Source of the DNA: Magicicada septendecula
Taxonomy: Eukaryota > Arthropoda > Insecta > Hemiptera > Cicadidae
Direction of reading: 5' to 3'
Length of the DNA: 64,000 bases
Assembly (NCBI GenBank): GCA_034769895.1
Contig: CM068372.1
Location: 432,715,958-432,779,957 of the forward strand
Part shown: one piece after another, positions 50,412 to 63,796 of the stretch
Layout of the letters: each line of letters opens with the position of its first letter
Numbering within the stretch: the stretch's first letter is position 1
Translations under genes and position numbers: made by a program
Notes under the pieces: generated by a model
The model's database searches: none
What the model was told of the DNA's origin: nothing
Seen by the model: the letters and a program-made list of their open reading frames with translations, nothing else

Positions 50412-50435
50412 GCCAGTGGTATTTATACTGGTGGC
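50412..50435. promoter_or_regulatory. Palindromic TATA-like site
   Basis: GCCAGTGGTATTTATACTGGTGGC is written here as its two arms: GCCAGTGG and CTGGTGGC around TATTTATA. It resembles the site at 44132-44151 (short inverted arms around GGTATTTATA). Function not shown. Confidence 0.3.
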
Positions 50436-51328
50436 GATTTGACAGGAACAGGCCTGTTTCGGCGAACTAGAGATTGCCAAAGCGTCCTTTTTATTACACT
50501 CACTTTTTGGTTAATTATCGCGAACTCATGACCATACTCGTCACCTGATCGATATCATTGTTTGCGTAATTTTTCTCTGGTCACTCACATATACCACACA
50601 TAATAATTACTCTTCAATTACACTAGTAATTAATATTAATTAATTAGCATCATTAATATTGCACCTTTCTGCAATATTTTTATATCACTGCATTCGTTAA
50701 AAATCCCTTAATGCAATGGTGTTTTTATAATTGGCGTAAGTCTTTGCTTACAGGTTTAATACAAGTAATTAGTTTATTATAATCCTGTTAAGACATGATT
50801 ACGGCTGTAACGCATCACCCCGTTTTTCGTTCAATGCCTGTCGGAACTGGCTCACACAAACAAACACACGAACGCTATAACTTACGCTGGCGAAGCAGGT
50901 GTCCCTCTCGACAGGACTCGGCCTGCATTTTCACGCACAAAATTGTATATAAAACTGTTTCTTATTCTATTTACGCTAATTACAATATAAAACATACCGC
51001 CCTGGGCAAATATGCATATATATGTATTGTTGCAATATATGTGAAATTAACTTGCCAAAAGGGACATGTATTCAGGCCGTTTAATTATAATATATTCTTT
51101 TTGATGATTTCTAAATTTTTAATTAATTGATATAAAAACAGTTCGTGGAATTAGGACAGTAACTTCAGCAACTTATTAAGTGTGCACGCAATGATTGAAG
51201 AAGAGTTAACATTATGGAAAGTCGTTTCAGCAATACGAGTGCAAACAATTTTGAATGCAAATCACAAGACTGTAAGAAGTAAAACTTCTCAGTAGCTTCT
51301 GTATGGCTTTACCGCAGAGGGACACTCG

Positions 51329-51929
51329 TTTTTTGACTTTACGCGCATTCTCACCTCTAATGAATCGGAGGTAGACCACTATACTCCTGAAACATAGAGG
51401 TTGAGTATGGAGTAGCGTGAAAGAGATGAGACAACCCCACTGAATGTGAAAACACGTTTGTCGGGTGACAAGGTTCTTACTACTGATGTTTGGTATGCTA
51501 AAGGTTTTATGTACGTTCACTTTTTACGTGAAAATTAAAAATGAATGGTGCGTCTTCTAAACTCTTGGGCACGGTTCGAAAGCTTATCTGTCCAAAAGGC
51601 GCAAGATTCCGATCCGGAGAAATCGTCACCACAACGGTCCCACACTGTTTTTTACGCAAGGAAAATTGAAAAAATTTGACTGAAGAGCTCTAGATCGTAG
51701 CTCCAATACATTAGATTTATCATCATGTGATTTCAAATTGTTTAGACTTCTCAAAAAAAGGCTTCGGTGGGAAAGATTTTTCAGTGATAAAGAGGCACAA
51801 GAGTTCGTGCCCAATTGACTATCTTCATGGTCAAAAAATTTTTATGAAGAAGAAAGTAAAAAACCTTTAACATATGAAAGTACTATGAGAAAATGTGTAG
51901 AAAAGATGGAGAGGTATGTAAAAAAATAG
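51329..51929 (+). pseudogene. mariner-family transposase remnant
   Basis: Two parts in changing frames. 51329-51530: FFDFTRILTSNESEVDHYTP matches the FL.R.VT.DETW.HHY.PE segment; the first catalytic Asp is Asn here (SNES). It continues to ETTPLNVKTRLSGDKVLTTD and VWYAKGFMYVHFLREN, like the VFWD..G segment, whose second Asp is also changed (WYAKG). 51700-51929: NTLDLSSCDFKLFRLLKKRL keeps the third catalytic Asp context, then WERFFSDKEAQEF, SWSKNFYEEE and MRKCVEKMERYVKK before TAG. The N-terminal helix-turn-helix part and terminal inverted repeats were not found. Several internal stops. Mariner over Tc1 is favoured by the C-terminal pattern. Confidence 0.78.
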
Positions 51930-54617
<2,688 letters not shown>

Positions 54618-54814
54618 AATATTGGTGTAGGTTACAGCCATATGCAGTATGTAGATTAACAAAACTGTGGAAAATAGCCTTTCGTGGGGCTTCATGAATT
54701 GACATCATATATATATAAAATGTGTGATGTCAATTCATGAAGCCCCACGAAAGGCTATTTTCCACAGTTTTGTTAATCTACATACTGCATATGGCTGTAA
54801 CCTACACCAATATT
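54618..54814. repeat. Perfect 90-bp inverted repeat with 17-nt spacer
   Basis: Arm 54618-54707 (AATATTGGTG ... GACATCA) is exactly complementary to arm 54725-54814. The spacer (54708-54724) is AT-rich. No mismatch was found on base-by-base reading. No coding frame or known transposon end. A transcript would fold into a long perfect hairpin. Confidence 0.97.
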
Positions 54815-54830
54815 ATATATATATATATAT

Positions 54831-57261
54831 TTTTTTTTTATTGGAGATCTGTAATCTGTTCGACTAAGCGAACAAATTGGCTGACAACAAACACAGGATT
54901 ATGAAGAGCTGACTATTGACAGCTCTTCTTGTTTTTGATAATAGATTAAAGAGGTACACAAAATACAAAACTAAATGATAAACATGTAAACAAATGAACA
55001 AAAATCACTTCCACTTCCTGATGGCATGATACAACAAGTTCAAATATTAAACACTGGGCCCATAAGGCACATATACAGGTTGGCATTAACACGTATGAAT
55101 CACACGAATACAAAAACATACAGAACAGATATCACAGACAGTATAATACAGAAAATACAGAGAGTACATTATTAGTTAAACCTGAATGGTAAGTCTAATA
55201 GTTTGTGTCTTTTTAGTCTATAAATATCTTGACTGTTGTCTAACAAGTTAATTGCCAGGTGGTTAGGATGCTGTTCTAGTTTGGAGATGTGAGTTCTGGA
55301 GAGGCGCATGATTTCTTCTCTCACGGTTGGAACTTTGAGGTCGCGGTGTATAGAGTTGTTCTAGACAAACCATGGAGCGTCAACTATTGTTCTTAAAGTT
55401 TTGGACTGAAAGCGCTAGATAATCTCAATATTACTTGTACTTGCAGTATCCCAAAGTTGAATGCTATAAGTCCATACCGGTTTAAGAACTGCTTTATAGA
55501 TCAAGAGTTTGTTGACGAGATTTAACCGTGATTTTCTGCCTATAAGGCAATAGATGTTTCTGACCTTGTGATTAAGTTCAATCTTCTTAGATGTTATATG
55601 TTTTTCCCATGTTAGTCTCTTGTCCAGATGCATCCCAAGGTACTTAGCACTTTCAGCTTGCGGTACTGGTTGACCGTTAATTGTTACTGGAGGGCAGTTT
55701 GCCTTACGTGTGGTGACGGTAACGTGGACTGACTTGGATGAATTGATTTTTATGCGCCATTTATCAAGCCATAAGTGAACGCTGTTTAATGATTCTTGTA
55801 GTATAAGAGATGCTATTGAGGGGTCGGAGTGTGTCGCTAGGATTGCTGTGTCATCGGCGTGGGTAGCAACAGTGGTTTCACTTGCTGACGGTAAGTCCGA
55901 GGTGAACAGCAGGTAGAGCAGAGGACCCAGGACACTACCCTGCGGAACACCCGACCCCACTGGTAATAGAGGAGAAATAGCATCCGAGTACTTGACTTGA
56001 AACACGCTGCCCACTAAGTAGGAATGTAGAATACGGTAACAATTATGTGGCAGATTTTTGTTTATTTTGTATAAGAGTCCAAGATGCCTGCAAAATGTCG
56101 AGAAACACACCTGAGCAGAACATCTTCGATTCCAGCGATTTATTGATAACATTTGTTAGTCTGTGTATTTGATCTACCTTAGAGTGCTTTTCTCGAAAGC
56201 GAAATTAGTGATCCGGAATTAGGTTGTTTTCTACAATTTGTGGCATAAGTCGTTTTACAAACAGCTTCTCAAAGACCTTACCAAGTGTCGGTAGAAGGCT
56301 TATGGGTCGATAAGAAGAGAGCGCTTGAGGGTTTTTACCAGGTTTTAAGACCATGATAACTTGAGCCGATTTCCAGAGAAGAGGAAATATTCAAGTGTGA
56401 GTATGGCATTGAAAATGTATGTTATTAGTACAACGCCTTTGTGAGGCAGCTCCTTAGAACTTTCCCCGATAGCAAATCAATGCCGGAAGCCTTTTTACTT
56501 TTCTAATTATACAGGATTATATCCTTGATTTTCTTAACTTTAAAAGACTTAATAGGTAGTCAGTTGGAGCGGGGAGTGTAAATATCTTTGTACCTCTTCA
56601 TCGAAAGAGACGTTCTTGCTGGCTTCAGGTTGAAAAACGTTGCATAAATGTTCGGCAAAAGTTGGGATTCCTCTGTATTGCTGCGCGCCCAGCTACCATC
56701 TGGTTTATGTATTTGTGGTATTTGTAATAGTGGCCTTTTTAATCGTTTAGTAGCCTTCCACAGAGAATAATCAATACTTTCATTAGGTGACAGATTTTCT
56801 AGATAATCCTGAATCCCTTCATTCTTTAAATTTTGTAACAATCGTTTTAGTTGTCTGGCAGCGGAATTCCACTTTCTTTTATCATCCGGATGATGACTAT
56901 GCTGCCAAATTCGTCGCAATCTACGCTTCTCAGCTAATTTCTTTCGGACAACCAGAAGAAGGTTTAAGTGCTTATTCTTCGCTGTATTGCAAGGTGTAGC
57001 TTCCCAGGCTAATTTTTGAAAAGTACTGGTGAGATAATTTACAGCCGCATCCAATTCAGCAGGCGTGTGGAGTGGAAGTTCTAGCGAGATATTATCATTT
57101 ACAAGCTCTCTAAAGTAATCCCAGTCAGTATTACGATTTGTGAGTGTTGGTATACTTTCAGACTCAATTATAGTATTGCTAATAGTGGCAATAATTGGAG
57201 ACATATTATATATGGTATGCAAAACGAAAAATATATTTTCAGTGACCCTAAAAAGAAACAA
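54831..57261 (-). mobile_element. jockey-clade LINE, 5'-truncated
   Basis: Minus-strand non-LTR element. The 3' end is the A-tail seen as T-run at 54831-54840, preceded in the element by a short hairpin (TTCG with CGAA) in the 3' UTR at about 54858-54875. Coding remnant from 57261 to 55172. The endonuclease domain expected at the front is missing, consistent with 5' truncation, the usual result of incomplete target-primed reverse transcription. Confidence 0.85.
55172..57261 (-). pseudogene. jockey-type reverse transcriptase, broken
   Basis: Frame 57261-56560 covers the linker before the RT (NRNTDWDYFRELVNDN, KKLAEKRRLRRIWQ, DGSWARSNTEESQLLPNIYA). After frame changes, the RT fingers appear as SSYRPISLLPTLGKVFEKL (about 56320-56260) and HRLTNVINKSLESKMFC. 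A small deletion removes the expected AFDKVW segment near 56100. Frame 56152-55415 contains PVGSGVPQGSVLGPLLYLLF and the catalytic HADDTAILA (usually F/YADD; the two Asp are intact), then KYLGMHLDKRLTWEKHI and NKLLIYKAVLKPVWTYSIQL. Reading continues through two TAGs (RFQSKTLRTIVDAPWFV, then IHRDLKVPTVREEI) to TAA at 55172-55174. Family assignment is strong; it is not functional as read. Confidence 0.9.
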
Positions 57262-58192
57262 CTATAACAAGTATCCTTCTAAACGGTAGTAGGATACAGG
57301 CAACATTATGAAAGTATTTAGAAAGTATTTCGTTCATAAGAGTTATAACTGCAACGTAGCCGTTAAGTTAATATTCAGTTAACTTACGAACTGTATACTT
57401 TGTGTTTTTATAACGCCGCTACATAATACCGATGTCACCATTAGTATACTCTCTTAGCGTATTAACCAAGAAGACAAATGGTGTTCCAATTTCTACTTAT
57501 TTAAATGAAAATAAATCATTTCAAAAATGTATTTACTATTGTAATTTTAAAATGTTTCCTATTATAATATATTTTATTAATAACTAAACCTTGAACGTTT
57601 GCCTCCCTATTGTATTTATTAATGTTTTGGCTATAATGTAAGCATTCCTGGTTGGGAGACAACCATTAAAATGCTATTGCAGTGAAAATATCGAAGCAGC
57701 AAATTAAAGAAAGTTTTTGTATTTCCGCAGCTTCAGGAAATGACCCGTTCTGAATTAGTCGTACACATATACTGTTAATAACAAACTATTACAAAATATT
57801 TGATTGTGTATTGCAAAGGTTTTATCAATGAGATACTGGAGAATTATTTCACATTAAAAACAACATAAATTTTGTAACTTCGATGGCACTCTTACTGATC
57901 ACAGTGTTTGCTCACAATTGAAGCCTTCTCTTCATAGTATTGGCAGAGAAAATGTCAGCCATTAAGGAGTGGCAATACCAGTTCTTCAGCCTGCATATAT
58001 GTATTAGGCTGTATTTTCTAACATGTTTTCAAGCGAAGGTAAAAATAGTGCTCAGTTTCAAATTCTAAACACCCTAGTCATTCACGATATTAATTGATGA
58101 CTCGTTGGGCACTTGGTGAAACATATTAATACAAAGGTTTTGTAAAATATATAAAAATACTTGGTAAGTTTCACAAATTTTTTTTTAATTAA
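57262..58192. other. Non-coding AT-rich stretch
   Basis: No recognised feature between the LINE and the hammerhead-like motif. Confidence 0.5.
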
Positions 58193-58234
58193 CTCTGACA
58201 GCTGTTTCGACTAACTTAAGCCATTGTCAAAGAG
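58193..58234 (-). ncRNA. Hammerhead-like motif downstream of a Penelope-like ORF
   Basis: Minus strand: stem I CTCT with AGAG, core TTGACAA (differs from CTGANGA at the first C and at the G before the last A), one extra T, stem II GGCT with AGTC around a 6-base loop (one G-U pair), GAA, self-complementary ACAGCTGT as stem III, C. Two core substitutions should make it inactive. It lies about 320 bp downstream, same strand, of the end of the GIY-YIG frame at 58557. Confidence 0.52.
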
Positions 58235-58556
58235 CGAGTGAATGAAATTACTGAACACAGGATGTTAGAGGAGTGTAGGTGGTAAACATCTGTTTAGGGC
58301 GTATCTGGAACATCTGTGTTGTGATGGCGAGGGGGGGAGTGTGTGCATGAGACAAGGGAAGGTCTGGTGTCTTTAAAAACTAAATACAATCATGAATGCA
58401 AAATATAAAATTAACTGAACTAAATATAAACTGAATGCAAAATTTAAAATAATGATGAAAATTCAAAATAATATAAAATAAACTGAACTAAATAATAGAT
58501 TTTAATAAAGGGGATACACAAAATTCAGTCTGTTCATTGGTTAAATTTTTGTTATT

Positions 58557-59040
58557 TTATATTGCTTTTTTAATTTCTAAAATTTCTAACAAATCCATTT
58601 TTTTACCTTTTTGTATGTTGTGGAGTAGTGTTATGTTTTTTGTGTCTATGAAGTGATTGTGTTGTAAGCAATGATCTGCAAAACCTGTATTAGATGTATT
58701 GGTTAAAATCGCCTTCTTATGTTCAGAAATGCGATGTTTCAGAGCACGGCCACATTATCCGATATAAATAGCATCGCATTCTGCACAGTGTATTTCATAA
58801 ACTCCATTTTTCTCCAGTGTGTTAGATTTTTCTTTATTATTGACTAGTAGTGAAAAAAGATTACGTTTGTTTACTGATACCATGTTAAGATCATGGTTTT
58901 TTAACCTATTATTAATCTTATCTGTTATACACGGAATGTAATTTGTTAAGTGAAATTTTTTGTTACACTGATCTCGTTCTATGGAATAAAATTCTTTGCA
59001 GCGCGTAAAAAAAAAGTTTGATTTTACGACTTACCTAAAG
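58557..59040 (-). pseudogene. Penelope-like element C-terminus with GIY-YIG endonuclease
   Basis: A single frame, broken by one TAA, runs from about 59040 to the stop at 58557-58559. It reads TRCKEFYSIERDQCNKKFHL, TNYIPCITDKINNRLKNHDL and LFSLLVNNKEKSNTLEK, then the endonuclease: NGVYEIHCAECDAIYIG (the GIY and YIG motifs as GVY and YIG, with CxxC between), an in-frame TAA where related proteins commonly have Gln, CGRALKHRISEHKKA, FADHCLQHNHF and LLEILEIKKAI. In Penelope-like retroelements this domain follows the reverse transcriptase. The RT itself was not found upstream, so the copy is truncated. Confidence 0.78.
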
Positions 59041-59827
59041 GGGGATATAATATTCTTTGTTAAAAAACACATGTATTCAGTTCTTTAAATTACTAACAAA
59101 TGTTAACATTTGATAGGTTATTTTATTGTGCCTATTCTGTTGCAGGTGTCATCTCATAATTTCACTCATAATAAAAGTTATTTAATCTAATACGGTTTTT
59201 ATTTTATCCCATAAAATAATTAAGTATTCTCGCACACACGCACTCGCCACACGCCTACGCATATTTTTGCACCACTTCACAACACTATTTTTTTTTTTAC
59301 TGTCTTTAAAAGCTAACAATTTGAACAGGTCTATTATTGCCTAGCATATAATGTCCAAACCTGCAGTCTTTACTTATACAAATTTTTATTTTGTGGTATA
59401 GGAATTAGATATATAAATAATAACAACAACAATATTAAAAATGGGCCACACTCATATACGTAAATAATAGGATGACAAAGCTTACAAAACTATTTAAAAA
59501 TACAGATATAAAATAGCAAAATAACAAATATAACTTTCGGAAAAACGTTATTTTAAACATTTAAATGCATAAAAAAACAGAAATGTACAAAACCAATTTG
59601 GCCACACATATAATAAACAAGGGACATGAATTCTCAGACATAACCAACATAACACTGGTAGAACACATACTACAAAAAAGCACAATAATGAACATATGGG
59701 AAAATTTACAAATATACTAACACAAAACAAACTAATACCTTAAAAAATATATTTCAACATAAAACACGAGTCAATTTTTAAAATACTCAACGTTGAAAAC
59801 AAATACTTACAAAACAAATATATACAT

Positions 59828-59859
<32 letters not shown>

Positions 59860-60384
59860 TACCCAATTAAAATACCAAAAGCCAACAGGAAACCATAGCA
59901 ACAACCAACCGGAACACAAATACTCAAGAAAATCTAAAATTAAGATTGGTGAGGATGAAAACAGAAGGATTCCCGAACATGTTCCAAATAAGGAATAATA
60001 AATCTTGAGGGAAAACAGTTATAAATATTAAAGAAATTATATATGCATCAGGAAATTTACTGTAGCAAAATATGTTTGAATATGTGTATGTGTGTGTGCG
60101 CGCGTGGTCGCGTGTTTAGTTACCTCGCACTATATATTTAAACGTGGGAATATAACAATAAACCATTATTGGTTTATGTTCTGAATGCTTTAACAAATCC
60201 AATGAAATAACACTCTCTTCTTTCTGGAAGTGCGGTGATAGGCATAACAGCTTTGACTAAAAGTCTTAGCGGTTCAATGTCGTCATGCGTATGAGAAGAA
60301 TCTCCGCTAGCTGGCAGAGATGGGCAACAAGTTTGAGTGATTGAACATAAACTTTTGACGAAAATTTAAAAAGTTGTGATGACA
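59041..60384. other. Non-coding AT-rich stretch
   Basis: Contains (CA)n at 59828-59855 and a GT/GCG tract near 60085-60112. No gene recognised. Confidence 0.5.
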
Positions 60385-60950
60385 CTGGAGAATGTTAACG
60401 ACCTATGAATTGCAACGAGTAACACAGGTAGCTGAAATAAAACGGTTTTTGAAAAACTGAAGATTACATTGGCTAATCATGATAAATTGCCAATGGAACC
60501 TACGGGAATATCAGATTTAAATAAACATAAACAACGACTTAGGAATATACTCTAACAAGAATGTTTATTGTTGTATTGGAGTGTTAGTGGTCTCAAATAT
60601 TTCTACTAGTAATTTTGTACAAACCACTATGTTGTCTTTGGTATTGACGAGCGCTTTCGGCAGTCAAGCCATCTTCAGGTCATTTACCAACATAAATGGT
60701 TTGACGACGTAGAAAGCCGTTTGAAGGATATGAAGAGTGATAGACTGGATAAGATTATGTGGGACAGTGAGGATTAGAGCTACATATGGGAAGTATTACA
60801 CGAACCATGGGTTGTGAAGGAAATTGATGAAAAAAAAGACACGAATGAATGGTTCATGTGCAAACTTGCGTTAAGTTCCTAGATTTTAGATTTGTTTGCA
60901 TGAGATTGATGCAATAAAAGAACGTAGTTAAAAGTCCGTACTTTATTTTG
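60385..60950 (+). pseudogene. Old LINE-like C-terminal remnant, copy 2, interrupted
   Basis: The first part (60385-60480) reads WRMLTTYELQRVTQVAEIKR, then FLKN; this follows the W.R.LT..EL......IK pattern of LINE C-termini. The second part, from about 60705, reads FDDVESRLKDMKSDRLDKIM then WDSED, like the W.DDVE.DL..MK.. segment. The middle (about 60490-60700) contains a minus-strand hammerhead motif and looks like an insertion. The 3' part (ATGTGCAAACTTGCG, GCAATAAAAGAACG) matches copy 1 at 37440-37503. Confidence 0.45.
60640..60688 (-). ncRNA. Hammerhead ribozyme motif, complete core and stems
   Basis: Minus strand, in order: stem I arm GGTA-aat-GAC (60688-60679), core CTGAAGA (60678-60672), one extra T, stem II GGC with GCC around a 6-base loop, GAA (60658-60656), self-complementary AGCGCT as stem III (60655-60650), cleavage-site C (60649), stem I closing arm GTC-aa-TACC (60648-60640). 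Stem I has 3 + 4 pairs with an internal loop, as in natural type I hammerheads, and every invariant core base is present. Stem III suggests activity as a dimer. It probably marks a Penelope-like fragment, though no endonuclease frame was seen next to it. Confidence 0.75.
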
Positions 60951-63158
60951 AAAAACAATAATGATTTACTTGGAGTTGAAAGTACTGTTGTGCATGAGAT
61001 TACTAGAGGCGGAAGTTTATTTGAATAAAAGGAAGTGTCCTTCACAGTTGTACTCTGAACTTCAAGTAGGCTTAAATGTCACTGTTTTCGATTGGTGTAC
61101 TAATGAAGCGCGGTATCTGGAAAACTGACGTAGAAATTTTCTAAAATTTTCAAAATATTCAGCCAGTAGGATTTGACGATTAGTGTTACTCTCCCCTCTT
61201 ATATTTAATTAGTAATTGTCTTCAATTGTTGGAAAATTCTTACACATCCTTGAGGAGCTACCGTTTTTTTCTTCGGAAATTTCGAAAGTGAGGAAACGAG
61301 TATAAAAACGGTAAATAAAGTTAATGTTGTTTCTTGAAAAAAAAAGCAAATAAATCTCAAGTAATAATTAGCGTTTTAAATATCTGTATTGTGATAAATA
61401 TACAGATAGATTAGTTTAACTTTTTTGATAAACATAGTATTCAGCGAACTGTTCGATATTTGCTTACTTAATTTACAATAAAAAAGTCTCCAATAATGAA
61501 TTACGATCCAAAAATTTTCCAAACAAATGGTCTCTTTTTTTTATTTAATTTATTTGTGTCAAAAATGTTGACGTTTTTGGAAAAGCGAGATGTCTTTAAC
61601 GTGAGTGAAAGAAACTGTAGGAATGCCTAAAGCATTTATCGTTGAGTCTGAGATAAATTTTGTTAGAGAGATTTAGTTTCAGCTTTGCTGTAGACAGTCA
61701 TTTTCTGAATTAGAAACTTTTGGGAGGCCTTTCTGTTTAACAGTTTGTATTAATAAACTTCAAGTTTCTGTCATGTATCATTACAGAGATTCAATTTTCA
61801 AAATATTCGCTAATATATTGAATATGTCTTTTATACATAACTTAAACTTTAATTATAGTGTATTCTGTAATAGATATTTGTAACACAAATTAATATGTAT
61901 GGTAATTTGCTTTATTTCCTTTTCTTAGGGACTGTTACGTGCGAAAATAATGTATGACTTGATGCCCTTTCGATTATGTATATGATAATAGGGAAATAGA
62001 AATAAATTTTTCCAATTATGAGTTACTGATAAAACCGTATTTTATAAAAAAGTAGTTTTCAATTGATATATACTTTGTTAGAAAATTGAATCAAGACATA
62101 TTCAAATCATTTCATTTAAAGAGCATGTAACAGACGTGTATTCAAAACAGTTATCATTTATTTTTAGACAAAAGACCATCAAGTACCTGTTACAGTCTGG
62201 TAATGTTTTCTTTACTTCTGTTTTTACTTAACAACATAAAAACATTATATTCATTTTAAAATTTGTTTTCAGGAAGTAGACATACTTTATTTAAGTAACG
62301 ATAATAATACCTTGTGGAATTCAAGTAATTAGTTTAATGACTCTTTTGAATATTAATTAAAAGGTAATTACACATGTTATCATAATTTATTGCCAACGTA
62401 GGGAACTCAAATTTAAGTTAAAAAAAACCTGATGTTATTTATTATATTTTTAGAGAGCTTAGTAATGTTGTCAGAGTTTAGTATTACTGTTTACTTCTGT
62501 TTCATAACTGGAGTCATCAATTTCTTCAAGAGGCCAGCAGAACACACGCTCATTTCATGGATAATATCAGTAGTGAACCACACGTTAACAGCGAATTTGG
62601 TCAGTGCTATACATTTTATTTACTGTTGTTACATACTGTCATGTAGTTTACCATCATGGTATATTTATTTATTACAGCGCGCAATTTACTATAACCCAGA
62701 CCTTGGATCCCCTTGTACCTATTATTGCGTGCGCCTGTCGCCAAGAAGCAAAATATAAAACACAAACAAGATAAACTGTCAACAATAATAAATATGCTTA
62801 TCTCGTAACGCACTTATAATGAACCAGCCCGTTTCTAATATTGAGCCAGCCAATCCATGTATCAACATCATAATCGGCTACACAATATATCATATCTACT
62901 AGCCAAGGATCAGCCAGTAGCAACGAATTAACGGAAAGTGCCACCATGAAAAATTAAACAAAAATAATCCAAGACAAATTTTAGTAAAGAATAGAAAACT
63001 TTCCTTAGGCACAACACTGAATACTAAAATATTTGAAGTTCACATACCAAACTCGTGCGTCTTCTAGTTTCATACATTTGACTGCATCTGTATAAAAATT
63101 TCTGTATGTATTTATTTCTGTATTTGTATTTCTGTAAATTCATTTTTATAATTTTTGT
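60951..63158. other. Non-coding AT-rich stretch
   Basis: No coding domain, RNA or repeat recognised; the 108-codon frame at 62432-62758 is hydrophobic and unrecognised. Confidence 0.5.
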
Positions 63159-63210
63159 GGTCGGTAATAACCGGCGCTGTTGCAGCGACCTGATAAATAA
63201 ATAAATAAAC
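63159..63210 (+). mobile_element. LINE-like 3' end with hairpins and (TAAA)n tail
   Basis: CGGTAATAACCG (hairpin) and CGCTGTTGCAGCG (hairpin, 63175-63187) are enclosed by GGTCG and CGACC, followed directly by TGATAAATAAATAAATAAAC. Small 3' hairpins before a simple-repeat tail are common in non-LTR retrotransposons. No coding part was identified upstream. Confidence 0.45.
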
Positions 63211-63796
63211 ATATAATAAAAAACATCAAACTTGTACAAATGTACAACCACTTTCTGCAAACACAGACAATATAAGGAATCAAAATTCAAATACTACTAT
63301 TATATTTACAGTATAATGACCAACAGTATATTTAGAGACCTGTTAACATAAATACAAATAACCAAAACAGCGTAAGTCACCATTCTAATTACACGCGAAC
63401 ACGGAGTCGATGATTGTGACAAGATGTTCAGTGACAAGTTACCGAACGAGAAACTTATTACAACATAACATTGTCAAATATTTACGTAAAAATACCGTAA
63501 AAAATCCCAACAAATGCAGGGAACTCATCAAATATCTACCTGACGATCAAATTATTACATCTTACCTTACAGCTGAAAACTGAAAGATCATGAGAAAAAA
63601 AATGTCATGAGAAACTTAGAGCATTTGTCCCTGCTTCACAAAATACTCGAACATGAGAAGCTAAGCAAATATACAACAATTTTAATACTATCATCGTGAG
63701 GAACAGGGCTACTAAAGATAATGAACTGGCTCCATTTTGTGTTGCCCAGTAGCATAACAACAACAATAAAACCATTTACTACCTGGCTGATAAACT
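63211..63796. other. Unrecognised stretch before the jockey fragment
   Basis: May include decayed upstream coding of the jockey element at 63797, but no motif could be read. Confidence 0.35.

Noticed and set aside
62432-62758. Hydrophobic 108-residue frame resembling a membrane protein
   Set aside because: T-rich DNA always yields hydrophobic frames; no family pattern seen.
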